Positions 49,569 through 58,305 are shown, numbered from the stretch's first letter. The stretch is 64,000 nt of DNA from Ravibacter sp037191015 (GCA_037191015.1 JBBCKD010000015.1:310001-374000); one strand, 5' to 3'. A program made the numbers and translations. Notes: a model not told the origin generated them from the sequence alone.

Positions 49569-50933
49569 ATGGCACATATTCCTCTTCCTTCTTCCGGTAA
49601 ATCCGGCACTAATCCCGGCGACGGCGCAAACTATGGCTTCGCTATGGCGCTTGTCACAAGTCTTTTTTTCCTCTGGGGCCTGGCAAATTCACTTAACGGT
49701 ACCCTGATCAAACACTTTCAGACCGCATTGAACCTCAATCGCGGACAGGCCGGGTTTGTCGATTCCGCATTTTATATCGGGTATTTCCTGATGGCCGTTC
49801 CTGCGGGGCTCTTTATGGCAAAAAGCGGATTCAAGAAGGGTATCCTGGCGGGACTGATCCTTTACGCGCTGGGAGGGATCCTGTTTTATCCCGCAGCGGA
49901 AATGCGGTCCTACGGGTTTTTCCTTTTTGCCTTGTTTACCATAGCCTGCGGCCTGGCCTTCCTGGAAACGGCGGCCAACCCGTACGTGACTATTCTCGGG
50001 GATCCGGCAAAGGCGGCCAACCGTATTAATTTCGCACAATCGTTCAACGGGCTGAGCATCATAATGGGCCCTCTTATCGGCGGGCTTTTTATTTTTTCAG
50101 AAAAGGCATATACCAACGAAGAGCTGGCAGTTATGCCTTTTGCAGAAGCGGAGGCGATCAGGATACATGAAGCCCAGTCGGTACAGACTCCCTACCTGAT
50201 CATAGCCGGTGCCGTGATCCTGGTTGCCTTGTTGTTCGCACTTACCAAAATGCCGGAACCGGTAGCTGAAAGCGGACCGGGCGAAGCAGGCGGATCGGAA
50301 GGAATAGGTGCCCTGCTGAAAAAACGTCATTTGGTACTGGGCGTATTGGCGCAGTTCTTTTATGTCGGGGCGCAGGCCGCTCTGTGGGGATATTTTGTAG
50401 ATTATAAAATGCTGCTTTCTCCCGACCAGGACCTCGGGGTAGCCATTGGTTTCGGAAAATTGATGGCTGCTCTTACCGGTGGTAATCCCGAGATGTCACC
50501 TGTACAGATCGCCAGTTTCCATGCATCGTTCGCGCTGATCATATTTATGATCGGCCGCTTTGTAGGTACCGCCCTGATGAACAGGTACCGCTCCCAGGAT
50601 TTGCTGGCCGTGTATGCGCTGGCCTGCGCGGTATTGCTCGGGGTCGGCATGGTTACGGAGGGGCTGACCGCCGTCCTGGCGATTATGGCTGTCTATTTCT
50701 TTATGTCTATCATGTTCCCTACCATTTTTGCGCTTGCTACCCGGGGCCTGGGCAGGCAGATGAAGCTGGGTGCTTCGCTGGTCATCATGGCCATCGTCGG
50801 CGGCGCTGTTATCGCGCCCCTTACGGGTTATGTATCCAAGATCAATATGCAGATCTCGCTCCTGGTGCCGATCGCATGCTTCCTGTTTGTGGGCTATTAC
50901 GCCGTATGGGGCAGCAAGATGAAGTCAAGCTGA
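49569..50933 (+). CDS. fucP: FucP-type sugar:proton symporter (major facilitator superfamily)
   Basis: The 454-aa protein has 12 predicted helices. The N-terminal segment MALVTSLFFLWGLANSLNGT and FLETAANPYVTILGDPAKAA with NFAQSFNGLSIIMGPLIGG are typical of the FucP family that imports L-fucose, galactose or glucose. The next gene (50999) encodes a pyranose mutarotase of the RhaM/FucU-like class, which supports fucose or rhamnose as substrate. It is the first gene of the sugar group 49569-53350. Confidence 0.88.
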   Translation: MAHIPLPSSGKSGTNPGDGANYGFAMALVTSLFFLWGLANSLNGTLIKHFQTALNLNRGQAGFVDSAFYIGYFLMAVPAGLFMAKSGFKKGILAGLILYALGGILFYPAAEMRSYGFFLFALFTIACGLAFLETAANPYVTILGDPAKAANRINFAQSFNGLSIIMGPLIGGLFIFSEKAYTNEELAVMPFAEAEAIRIHEAQSVQTPYLIIAGAVILVALLFALTKMPEPVAESGPGEAGGSEGIGALLKKRHLVLGVLAQFFYVGAQAALWGYFVDYKMLLSPDQDLGVAIGFGKLMAALTGGNPEMSPVQIASFHASFALIIFMIGRFVGTALMNRYRSQDLLAVYALACAVLLGVGMVTEGLTAVLAIMAVYFFMSIMFPTIFALATRGLGRQMKLGASLVIMAIVGGAVIAPLTGYVSKINMQISLLVPIACFLFVGYYAVWGSKMKSS

Positions 50934-50998
50934 ATTTCCTTATGCTATTCGGGTTAATTTCGTAATTTTATGTATCTTATCCTTATGGCTGTTTCCTA

Positions 50999-51346
50999 AT
51001 GAACAACAGGTATTTCTTTGCACTCGATATTAACGATAGCCCGGAGCTTATAGCGGAATACGAAGAAATACACCGGCATGTCTGGCCTGAGATTCTGAAA
51101 AGTATTACCGATTCGGGGATTACGCAGATGCAGATATGCCGGGCGGGCAACCGGTTGATGATGCTCATGGAAACCGATGATACGTTTTCATTTGAAAGAA
51201 AGGCAGTGATGGATGCGGACAACCCGGTGGTCCAGGAGTGGGAGCAACTGATGTGGAAATACCAAAAGGCTATACCGGTAGCTAAAGAAGGCGAGAAGTG
51301 GGTGCTTATGGATAAAATTTTCGACTTGCAGGAAAGTATGGTATAG
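50999..51346 (+). CDS. Sugar mutarotase of the L-rhamnose mutarotase/DUF718 family
   Basis: The 115-aa cytosolic protein shows the family pattern: RYFFALDINDSPELIAEYEE, HRHVWPEILKSITDSGI, MQICRAGNRLMMLMETDD, and near the end the Trp-rich WEQLMWKYQKAIP. It converts alpha and beta anomers of a 6-deoxy sugar so that the next enzyme gets the right form. With FucP directly upstream, L-fucose or L-rhamnose is the likely sugar. No isomerase or dehydrogenase for these sugars lies in the window. Confidence 0.85.
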   Translation: MNNRYFFALDINDSPELIAEYEEIHRHVWPEILKSITDSGITQMQICRAGNRLMMLMETDDTFSFERKAVMDADNPVVQEWEQLMWKYQKAIPVAKEGEKWVLMDKIFDLQESMV

Positions 51347-51370
51347 TAAGTCCGTGAAGAATCCGCTATT

Positions 51371-52153
51371 TTGAAGAAGTTAGTTCAGATCGTATTTCTT
51401 TTGGCTGGCCTGACCGGCCTCTCAGGATCGTCGGAGGTGGCTCCCGTTTCTATCAGGGTTTTGAGCTTTAACATAAGGCACGGGGAAGATAATTTCGGAG
51501 AGTCGAACCTGCGTACCGTTGTGCAGCTTATCAAAGAATATAAACCTCATGTGGTAGCCCTTCAGGGGGTCGACAGCCTGGTACAGGAGGGGAGGCTGCG
51601 GTATCATGTGAGGCAGATCGCGCTTCAGACCAATATGTTTTATACGTACGGTGCATCTGACCTGACGGAGGGAGGTACACAGGGAGTCGGGCTGCTTTCG
51701 GTCCGGCCTTTCGAAAAAACGCAGAAAATAGGCTTGCCCAGCAGGCCGGGGACGGCGCCGCGTATGCTGCTCTGCGGGTTGATCCGGGAATCGGAGAAGC
51801 TTACCTTCAGGTTTTGCAATACACAGCTCGACTACACTTCTGCGATGGATCGGGGACTGCAGTCCGCTTATGTCAACCAGCTGTTGGGAGAAAGCATCCA
51901 GCCCGTTGTCCTGGCGATGGATATGGGCGTCAGACCGACCGAGCAGCCTTATTTTTCGTTCAGGAAAAACTGGTTTGATGCTGCAAGGGGATCGCAGCTT
52001 TCCACCAGGGTGGATGGATTGCCCGGAGAGAGAATGGACTACGTATTTATACAGGAACAAAAGAGAGTGAGAGTGGGGACTTACAAGCTGATCAGGGATT
52101 ACCCCGATGCGTCCAGCCATTACCCCATTCTGGCAACTATCGAGTTTTTATAA
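51371..52153 (+). CDS. Secreted EEP-fold (endonuclease/exonuclease/phosphatase) protein lacking catalytic residues
   Basis: The 260-aa protein begins with TTG at 51371 and has a signal peptide (about 1-20, VFLLAGLTGLSGSS). It keeps the family fold landmarks (LSFNIRHGEDNFGESNLR and MDYVFIQ). Several active-site motifs have changed: the metal-binding Glu of LQEV is Gly (LQGVDSL), the His of NTHLD is Gln (NTQLDY), GDFN reads AMDMG, and the Asp of SDHYP is Ser (SSHYP). Thus a pseudoenzyme or a diverged binding protein is likely. It lies 25 bp after the mutarotase gene and 40 bp before the dehydrogenase gene. Confidence 0.75.
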   Translation: MKKLVQIVFLLAGLTGLSGSSEVAPVSIRVLSFNIRHGEDNFGESNLRTVVQLIKEYKPHVVALQGVDSLVQEGRLRYHVRQIALQTNMFYTYGASDLTEGGTQGVGLLSVRPFEKTQKIGLPSRPGTAPRMLLCGLIRESEKLTFRFCNTQLDYTSAMDRGLQSAYVNQLLGESIQPVVLAMDMGVRPTEQPYFSFRKNWFDAARGSQLSTRVDGLPGERMDYVFIQEQKRVRVGTYKLIRDYPDASSHYPILATIEFL

Positions 52154-52192
52154 GAATTTTACGATGTTTTGCAGGATATCCTTAACTAAACG

Positions 52193-53350
52193 ATGAGCAA
52201 ACCTACTTTTAAATACAATTCCCAATATCCTTCCGTATCTGATCTGAAACGCAGGGCTAAAAAACGTATCCCGAAATTTGCCTTCGATTACCTGGAAGGC
52301 GGCTGTAACGAAGAGCTGAATCTCTGGCGCAACGAATACGATTTTAAAGATGTTCAACTGATGCCCCATTATCTCAGGAAGCATAACGGGGTGGATATGT
52401 CGGCCGAACTGTTCGGCAAGCGTTACGACGCTCCTTTCGGTATATCGCCGATCGGGCTGCAGGGGCTGATCTGGCCCAATGCCCCCGAAATACTGGCAAA
52501 GGCGGCATTCAAGCATAATATCCCCTATATCCTGAGCACGGTCTCGACGGCCAGTATAGAGCGGATCTCAGAAGTAACCGAAGGAAATGCCTGGTTCCAG
52601 TTGTATCACCCGACAGAAAACAGCCTTCGAGACGACATCCTGAGGCGCCTGCGCGAGAGCGGGTATGATGTGCTGGTGGTGCTTGTCGATGTACCCTCTT
52701 TCGGCCTGCGCTACCGCGAAATAAAAGCGGGACTGTCGATGCCTCCTAAAATCACTATCGATAACTTCATCCAGGCCGCAGTGTGCCCCGAATGGGGGAT
52801 CAAAACCCTGATGCACGGTATCCCGAACTTTGCCACCCTCAAGCCTTACATGACCGGTAACCTGGATATGAAGCAGCTCGGCAAGTTTATGAATGCGACC
52901 TTCACCGGGAGGGTAGACGCAGATAAGATCGCCGCTATACGCGACCTTTGGAAGGGAAAGCTGGTGGTCAAAGGCGTGGTAAGCGAGGAAGATGCCGAAA
53001 AGGTGGTTGATATAGGCGCAGACGGGATCATCGTTTCCAATCACGGGGGACGCCAGATCGATGCCGGTGAGTCGACTATTAAACCTCTGAAAGGACTGGC
53101 CGATAAGTTCGGTGATAAACTGAAGGTTATGATAGACAGCGGCCTGCGGTCGGGCGTAGACATTGGCAGGTCAATGGCCTGCGGCGCCGATTTTACCTTT
53201 ATGGGGCGGCCGTTTATGTATGGAGTAGGGGCTTTGGGCGATGAAGGCGGTGATCACACCATCACCATGTTTAAGGCGCAGCTTTACCAGGTCATGGAGC
53301 AGGTATGTTGCGAAAAGCTCTCCGACTTCCCGTCGACACTGATCCGGTAA
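52193..53350 (+). CDS. lldD: FMN-dependent alpha-hydroxy-acid dehydrogenase (L-lactate dehydrogenase-like)
   Basis: The 385-aa flavoprotein begins with SVSDLKRRAKKRIPKFAFDY, followed by the FMN-site segments FGISPIGLQGLIWPNAPEIL and ILSTVSTASIERISE, WFQLYHP, KLVVKGVVSEEDAEK, the catalytic His in DGIIVSNHGGRQID, and VMIDSGLRSGVDIG. It oxidises an L-2-hydroxy acid, most often L-lactate, to the 2-oxo acid with electrons passed to quinone or oxygen. L-fucose or L-rhamnose breakdown can release L-lactaldehyde or L-lactate, so the position after fucP fits. The symbol assumes lactate as the substrate, which is not proven. Confidence 0.85.
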   Translation: MSKPTFKYNSQYPSVSDLKRRAKKRIPKFAFDYLEGGCNEELNLWRNEYDFKDVQLMPHYLRKHNGVDMSAELFGKRYDAPFGISPIGLQGLIWPNAPEILAKAAFKHNIPYILSTVSTASIERISEVTEGNAWFQLYHPTENSLRDDILRRLRESGYDVLVVLVDVPSFGLRYREIKAGLSMPPKITIDNFIQAAVCPEWGIKTLMHGIPNFATLKPYMTGNLDMKQLGKFMNATFTGRVDADKIAAIRDLWKGKLVVKGVVSEEDAEKVVDIGADGIIVSNHGGRQIDAGESTIKPLKGLADKFGDKLKVMIDSGLRSGVDIGRSMACGADFTFMGRPFMYGVGALGDEGGDHTITMFKAQLYQVMEQVCCEKLSDFPSTLIR

Positions 53351-53377
53351 GATAAGATGCAAGAGACGTGTTTCCCT

Positions 53378-54577
53378 TTACGGGTACAACAGGTATTTTT
53401 TTCGCATTTCCTTATACTGCGACAGCGCAGGTTCCCAGGTGGCGCGTATTTCCTCTTCGGATTTGCCCGCTGCTATCTGATGGCGAAACTGTGCATCGCC
53501 CGCAAGCCCGTCGATATTGCCGATCTGGTTGCTTTGCGAGCGGTCAAAAAAGCGCTCTTTGTCAGGGTATGCTTTGTACAGCTCGATCATCCACTGCAGG
53601 TTGATGCGTTTGGTCTTCCGGAGCTGGTCTATATCGTAATTGCGAAGGTCAATCCCGTAGCAAACCTGGTTCATATGGAGGGGCGTCTCGCTCATTCCGG
53701 GAATGGAGACAGGCGTGTAGGAAAATGAATACTTCCCCTTCAGCCTAGGGCTTCCCAGCACCGTGAACGGGAAATGAGTGCCCCGGCCGTGGTTGAGGAT
53801 GGTGCCTTCGAAGAGGCAGGTCGAAGGATAAAGGAGAATACTTTGCTGAGTATTAAGGTTGGGAGAGGGTTTTACCGGTAAAGTATATTCCATGTCGTGG
53901 GAATAGTTCTTCACCGGGATAATTTTCAGCTTACAGGTCTTTTTTCCAGGCAACCAGCCTTCTCCGTTGATCATTTGTGCAAACTCGGCGATGGTCATCC
54001 CATGCGCGACCGGCACCGGGAACTGTCCTATGCCCGATTTGAGCTTCATGTCCAGTATGGGGCCATCGACAAAATAGCCGTTAGGATTGGGACGATCGAG
54101 GATCAGCAGTTCTTTTCCATGCTCGGCGCAGGCTTCCATTACGTCGCGCAGCACGTTGATGTAGGTATAAAACCGGCATCCGACATCCTGTACATCGAAA
54201 ATAACAAGGTCGATATCAGCCAGGTCTGCAGCTGAAGGCTTTCTTTTGTTACCGTAAAGGGAAATAATATCGATACCGGTATCCGGGTCTTTCTCATCTG
54301 AAACCTTGATCCCCGCACTGGCGCGTCCGCGGAAGCCATGCTCCGGTCCGAAGGCTTTTACAATGCGGATCCCGCGGCTGAGAAGACTGTCCACCAGGTG
54401 CTTTGAGCCGATCACCGTGGTCGGATTGGCCAGGATGGCGATACGCTTATTTTTCAGGTAGTCGAGGTACTGCTCCGTTTGTTCGGCACCGGTGCGGATG
54501 GGAGCTGAGGGGCTATTCAAAGCCACCAGACAGGTTAAGGTAAAAAGAGCACTGATAATAACGGAGAAAACTCTCAT
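53378..54577 (-). CDS. namZ: NamZ-like exo-beta-N-acetylmuramidase (DUF1343)
   Basis: The 399-aa protein has a signal peptide (1-22), then the DUF1343 hallmark motifs: LANPTTVIGSKHLVDSLL, FGPEHGFRGRASAGI, LVIFDVQDVGCRFYTYI, LLILDRPNPNGYFVDGPILD, PVAHGMTIAEFAQMIN, and a C-terminal FRHQIAAGKSEEEIRATW. Characterised DUF1343 members remove terminal MurNAc from peptidoglycan fragments, so a role in cell-wall recycling in the periplasm is likely. It converges with the hydroxy-acid dehydrogenase gene and lies 2 bp downstream of the next gene's stop, as the last gene of that operon. Confidence 0.88.
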   Translation of the reverse strand: MRVFSVIISALFTLTCLVALNSPSAPIRTGAEQTEQYLDYLKNKRIAILANPTTVIGSKHLVDSLLSRGIRIVKAFGPEHGFRGRASAGIKVSDEKDPDTGIDIISLYGNKRKPSAADLADIDLVIFDVQDVGCRFYTYINVLRDVMEACAEHGKELLILDRPNPNGYFVDGPILDMKLKSGIGQFPVPVAHGMTIAEFAQMINGEGWLPGKKTCKLKIIPVKNYSHDMEYTLPVKPSPNLNTQQSILLYPSTCLFEGTILNHGRGTHFPFTVLGSPRLKGKYSFSYTPVSIPGMSETPLHMNQVCYGIDLRNYDIDQLRKTKRINLQWMIELYKAYPDKERFFDRSQSNQIGNIDGLAGDAQFRHQIAAGKSEEEIRATWEPALSQYKEMRKKYLLYP

Positions 54578-54579
54578 CC

Positions 54580-55107
54580 TTAAAATTCGTCGAAAATAGG
54601 TACGCTGATAGAATCTGTTTCTATTACATTACTTTCCCTGAGCTGGCGGTCGCGTATCTTCACAACGAATTTCAGAGGCGTTTCTTTCTGCCCCGGGCCA
54701 AGTGCAAAATCAAGATCATAATCCAGTTTCCCCCGGATCGGCCCCCGTACTCCGTCGGTTTTCAGGTACGGGAATGCCAGGTAGTCCAGCGCAGTCAGCT
54801 CTAGCTCTTCCCATTTCTCATTGACGAACCTGAACACCTGGACGTGATAATTTCCCCAACCGCCGTTGCTCTGGAGATACTGTCTTCTTTCTTCAGACTG
54901 GATATCTTCGCCCAGATCGCCGTCGCCATCTTCAAAAGACAATGTGATCCTGACAAGCTTCATCGGGTTCCCCAGCTTGTCCTGCGAATCGAATTTGTCA
55001 ATTCCCACGAACTCGATAGCCGGGGTCGGATCATATTTGGGAATATCCACACAGCTCCCGGTCAGTAACATAACCCCGATAAACAGTAAGGATCCGGCAA
55101 TACGCAT
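54580..55107 (-). CDS. Lipoprotein of unknown function, paralogue 1
   Basis: From the ATG at 55107 the protein is 175 aa with lipoprotein signal MRIAGSLLFIGVMLLTGSC (Cys19) followed by VDIPKYDPTPAIEFVGIDKF. The mature domain has an acidic loop SFEDGDGDLGEDIQSEERR, a possible Ca-binding site, then FLKTDGVRGPIRGKLDYDLD and KFVVKIRDRQLRESNVIETD. It is closely related to the next upstream gene (55251-55784). An in-frame start at 55140 exists, but a -7 element at 55138-55145 overlaps it. Function unknown. Confidence 0.8.
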   Translation of the reverse strand: MRIAGSLLFIGVMLLTGSCVDIPKYDPTPAIEFVGIDKFDSQDKLGNPMKLVRITLSFEDGDGDLGEDIQSEERRQYLQSNGGWGNYHVQVFRFVNEKWEELELTALDYLAFPYLKTDGVRGPIRGKLDYDLDFALGPGQKETPLKFVVKIRDRQLRESNVIETDSISVPIFDEF

Positions 55108-55137
55108 AAAGGAATGGTTTGGTTTGCTGTAATTTAT

Positions 55138-55145
55138 CAAAATTA
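55138..55145 (-). promoter_or_regulatory. -7 promoter element (TAATTTTG) of lipoprotein paralogue 1
   Basis: A full TAnnTTTG match on the minus strand. It leaves a leader of about 24 nt to the ATG at 55107. The matching place before paralogue 2 has one mismatch (TAACTTTC). Confidence 0.5.
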
Positions 55146-55250
55146 CGATAGTTTGAGGAGAAATATTGCATGGATAGCCAAAATGTAAGAACAGGAGTCA
55201 AAAACACATGCGGCTCATTAATCCAGCCGGGTTTTTAAAGCAAAACCGTT

Positions 55251-55784
55251 CTACAGATCGTCAAAGACAGGCACCAGGATTGAATCGGTTTCTACTATGT
55301 TGCTTTCCCGCAGCTCGCGGTCTCGTATTTTGACGATAAATTTCAATGGAGTTATTTTAGAACCGGTTCCCGGTGGAAAGTCGATGTCAAAGTCGAGCTT
55401 GCCCCGTATCGGCCCACGGCTGCCGTCCGTCTTCAGGAAGGGAAACATAAGCGGTCTAGAATCGAGAAGCGGCATCGGGTGTCTTTCCCACTTTTCGTTC
55501 TGAAGCCGGAAAACCTCTACACGGTAATTACCCCATCCGCCATTTGCCTCCAGGAAATTCCTCCGTTCTTCAGACTGCGGATCTTCGCCCAGATCACCGT
55601 CGCCGTCTTCGAATGCCAATGTGATCCTGACCAGGTTAACAGGGTTCCCTAGCGGGTCCTCCGAATCAAACCGGTCAATCCCTGCAAACTCTATCGCCGG
55701 CGACAAGTCATATTTCGGGATATCTGCACAGCCGCCTACTATTAACGTGATAGTGGGGAAGAAGAGAGCTCCGACAATACGCAT
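55251..55784 (-). CDS. Lipoprotein of unknown function, paralogue 2
   Basis: The 177-aa protein has lipoprotein signal MRIVGALFFPTITLIVGGC (Cys19) and then ADIPKYDLSPAIEFAGIDRF. It shares most of its length with paralogue 1: AFEDGDGDLGEDPQSEERRN, FLKTDGSRGPIRGKLDFDID, KFIVKIRDRELRESNIVETD. The intervening 143 bp and the gene pair show a tandem duplication. The acidic repeat D-G-D-G-D-L-G-E-D is the best clue and suggests calcium binding. The ATPase gene lies 75 bp upstream. Confidence 0.8.
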   Translation of the reverse strand: MRIVGALFFPTITLIVGGCADIPKYDLSPAIEFAGIDRFDSEDPLGNPVNLVRITLAFEDGDGDLGEDPQSEERRNFLEANGGWGNYRVEVFRLQNEKWERHPMPLLDSRPLMFPFLKTDGSRGPIRGKLDFDIDFPPGTGSKITPLKFIVKIRDRELRESNIVETDSILVPVFDDL

Positions 55785-55846
55785 AGCTGATGGATTGATA
55801 GGTATATTGAAAGTTACGATTGCAGGCGGAAAATATTGTGTGAATA

Positions 55847-55882
55847 AACTAGATTTGCCTCAGCCGGGCAACAGGCAACTCC
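55847..55882. repeat. Left 36-bp direct repeat flanking the ATPase gene
   Basis: Copy of a 36-bp direct repeat that recurs at 57212-57247 with two mismatches (core CTCAGCCGGGC and ACAGGCAACTCC). It covers the last codons and stop of the ATPase gene. Confidence 0.9.
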
Positions 55883-57086
55883 CTAGCAGAAACTCCGCCA
55901 TCGGAACAATCGTTACTTTCCCGCCGGCTGTGTCAAAACTGTCGTGTTGGGAATAGGTGACCAGCAGTCCCTCTCTGAGGCCGAAAAATTCCATTGCTTC
56001 ATTTATTCCGTTAAGTTCACGTTCGAGATTGTCGGGATTCAGGTCATAACATACCTGTATCGCGGTCCGGGCAATGCCCTTTTGCAGTACGACAAAATCA
56101 CATTCTCCTTTACCCGAAAAATAGTATATTTCCTTAAAGCTCCGCCGGATATGCAGAAAGACCATATTTTCCAGGAGGCGCCCCAGGTCTTTGCTATACG
56201 AAACCGAGTTGGCCCTGACCAGTCCGGTATCTACGGCATATACTTTTCGCGGGTTTACCAACTGCTTGCGATAGGAGTGATCGAACTTGGGTACATAATA
56301 CAGCAGATAAGTATCTTCCAGGTGAGAGAGATACTCAGTGATCGTATTGGTAGAACCTACTTCTATCAGGTTTTTCAGGCGGTTGGCAGTGAACAGCTTA
56401 CCGATGTTGGACAACAGGTAGATCGTCAGCCTGCGCAGGCTGACTATATCGCGAATCCCGTAGCGCACGACAATATCACGTATGAGGATATCATCCAGTA
56501 CATAGTTCAGGATGTCATCTATACCCTGCTTTACATATTCGGGGAATCCTCCTGTATACAGATAGTTACTTACAGATTGCGGTGAACCTTCCTGGCCGGT
56601 AAAGCTCAGATACTCATTAAAAGAGAAAGGAAACAGCTCTTTTGTGATTTGGCGGCCGGTGAGTTTGGTGCCCAGTTCTCTGCTAAGCAGGCTGGCGTTG
56701 GAACCTGTGATAATTACTTTTGTATTTTCATCCAGCTTCTGGCGAATGTAACGTTCCCATTCGGGTATGATTTGTATCTCATCCAAAAGCAATGTGTTCG
56801 TATCTGCCTGCCGTATAATGCTGTCAAGCCTTGCGAAATCCTTTATGTCAAAACCGTACAGGCGAGGGTCTTCAAAATTAAGATAGAGGGCATCGGGATA
56901 GCGTTGGTTCAGCAACTGAAAAAGGAGAGTGCTTTTTCCGCATCTCCTTATGCCCGACACGATCAATGCGTGTGTTGAGAGGTCAGGAAGACTTTCAAGT
57001 TTCTCGCGCTCCAATCCCACACCTTTGGCCAAAAGATTTTTTCGCTGCGACTCGATTACCTGGCTGATCGTTTCCTGTGTTATCAT
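55860..57086 (-). CDS. AAA-family ATPase with DUF4143 domain
   Basis: From the ATG at 57086 it is 408 aa. The N-terminal ATPase (about 1-180) has a Walker A GIRRCGKSTLL, a Walker B LLLDEIQIIPEWE and sensor ITGSNASLLSRELGTKLTGR. The C-terminal DUF4143 nuclease-like domain (about 200-400) contains ENMVFLHIRRSF and GECDFVVLQKG, which look like a PD-(D/E)xK-type E-x-D motif. This family is common and mobile in Bacteroidota; some members behave as toxin-like or stress modules, none proven here. Its normal end is likely at FLL; the last residues GSCLLPG come from the flanking repeat. Exact function unknown. Confidence 0.85.
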   Translation of the reverse strand: MITQETISQVIESQRKNLLAKGVGLEREKLESLPDLSTHALIVSGIRRCGKSTLLFQLLNQRYPDALYLNFEDPRLYGFDIKDFARLDSIIRQADTNTLLLDEIQIIPEWERYIRQKLDENTKVIITGSNASLLSRELGTKLTGRQITKELFPFSFNEYLSFTGQEGSPQSVSNYLYTGGFPEYVKQGIDDILNYVLDDILIRDIVVRYGIRDIVSLRRLTIYLLSNIGKLFTANRLKNLIEVGSTNTITEYLSHLEDTYLLYYVPKFDHSYRKQLVNPRKVYAVDTGLVRANSVSYSKDLGRLLENMVFLHIRRSFKEIYYFSGKGECDFVVLQKGIARTAIQVCYDLNPDNLERELNGINEAMEFFGLREGLLVTYSQHDSFDTAGGKVTIVPMAEFLLGSCLLPG

Positions 57087-57108
57087 CGGTAAATATTTTC
57101 TTATATTA

Positions 57109-57116
57109 CAAATGTA
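57109..57116 (-). promoter_or_regulatory. -7 promoter element (TACATTTG) of the ATPase gene
   Basis: A full TAnnTTTG match on the minus strand. It overlaps the possible upstream start at 57119 and so supports the ATG at 57086, with a leader of about 16 nt. Confidence 0.5.
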
Positions 57117-57211
57117 CAAAGTTGTTCGTTAATAATATATAAAATTGTTTGTTAGTAATATATAAGTGAATTTCCTTCAGATGCTGATAACGCTCTGAAT
57201 TAACCAGAATT

Positions 57212-57247
57212 AACTAGATTTGTCTCAGCCGGGCGACAGGCAACTCC
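57212..57247. repeat. Right 36-bp direct repeat flanking the ATPase gene
   Basis: Second copy of the repeat at 55847-55882. It includes the false TTG start of the LuxE-like gene. The ATPase gene with its promoter lies exactly between the two copies. Confidence 0.9.
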
Positions 57248-57264
57248 GCACGGCCCGTTTACGA

Positions 57265-58305
57265 ATGTCTGAACCAGAAGCTTTTGTACATCTCCGCGAC
57301 CAGCTGAAAGACGAAATAGGCTGTGTTTCACCCGATTCTTTCGATAGCATTGCCCTGGAAGTATTCAGGTTCCAGGCGGAGTATAACCGGGTATATGCCG
57401 ATTATTTAAGATACCTGCGCTGCAGCCCGGATCAGGTAACCGCATTACATGAAATCCCATTTCTCCCTGTTTCTTTTTTTAAAAGGCATCAGGTAATTAC
57501 CGGGTCAGAAATGCAGTTTGAGCGGGTTTTTGAAAGTTCCGGGACCACCGGTTCCGAAACCAGCCGGCACTATGTGGGCGATACGGATCTGTATGAACAG
57601 CTGAGCGTCCGGATCTTTGAACGGAGCTACGGTCCGCTGAGCGGGTTTCACATACTGGCGTTACTGCCGTCTTACCTGGAGAGAAGCAACTCGTCGCTGG
57701 TTTATATGGTGCAGCATTTCATGAAGCTTTCCGGCTCGCAGTTTTCCGGCTTTTACCTGGATGACTTCGAAGCCCTCAACCGGAAGCTCGCAGAGATAAG
57801 GCAGGTAGCCGACGGGCGGAAAGTGCTGCTGGTAGGAGTGACTTTCGCGTTGCTTGACTGGGCAGACAATTTTGAGAAGTCAAACCAGCCGGCAGCCGGG
57901 CTGCCGGATATCATCGTGATGGAAACCGGGGGCATGAAGGGGCGGAGAAGGGAGATGCTCCGGCAGGAAGTCCACAGCCTGCTCAGGGAGAAGCTCGGGA
58001 TAGCGGCTGTGCATTCGGAATATGGCATGACGGAGATGGTTTCGCAGGCGTATGCACAGAAAAACGGGATTTTCAGGTATTCCGACAGCCTCAAAGTCCT
58101 GATACGTGATATAACTGATCCCTTTACCATACGTACCGACGGTCAGACGGGAGGCATTAACATCGTGGACCTGGGGAATCTCGGTTCCTGCTCTTTTATC
58201 GAAACTTCCGATATCGGGCGGTCGGATGCCGGTTCCGGTACCTTTGAAATACTCGGCCGGCTGGATAATTCCGATATAAGAGGTTGTAACCTGCTGTATG
58301 TCTGA
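57265..58305 (+). CDS. LuxE/acyl-protein synthetase-like protein
   Basis: From the ATG at 57265 the protein is 346 aa; the frame is open from a TTG at 57220, but that part lies in the direct repeat, so I take the ATG. Motifs of the adenylate-forming LuxE family are visible: VFESSGTTGSETSRHYVGD (phosphate loop), SEYGMTEMVSQAYA, DIIVMETGGMKGRRREMLRQ. LuxE members activate a fatty acid or similar acid with ATP; here the substrate is unknown. No reductase partner (LuxC) lies nearby. Confidence 0.85.
   Translation: MSEPEAFVHLRDQLKDEIGCVSPDSFDSIALEVFRFQAEYNRVYADYLRYLRCSPDQVTALHEIPFLPVSFFKRHQVITGSEMQFERVFESSGTTGSETSRHYVGDTDLYEQLSVRIFERSYGPLSGFHILALLPSYLERSNSSLVYMVQHFMKLSGSQFSGFYLDDFEALNRKLAEIRQVADGRKVLLVGVTFALLDWADNFEKSNQPAAGLPDIIVMETGGMKGRRREMLRQEVHSLLREKLGIAAVHSEYGMTEMVSQAYAQKNGIFRYSDSLKVLIRDITDPFTIRTDGQTGGINIVDLGNLGSCSFIETSDIGRSDAGSGTFEILGRLDNSDIRGCNLLYV

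Noticed and set aside
57220..57264. TTG start of the LuxE-like gene giving 15 more residues
   Set aside because: These codons lie in the 36-bp direct repeat and read MSQPGDRQLRTARLR, unlike the family; the ATG at 57265 is a better start.
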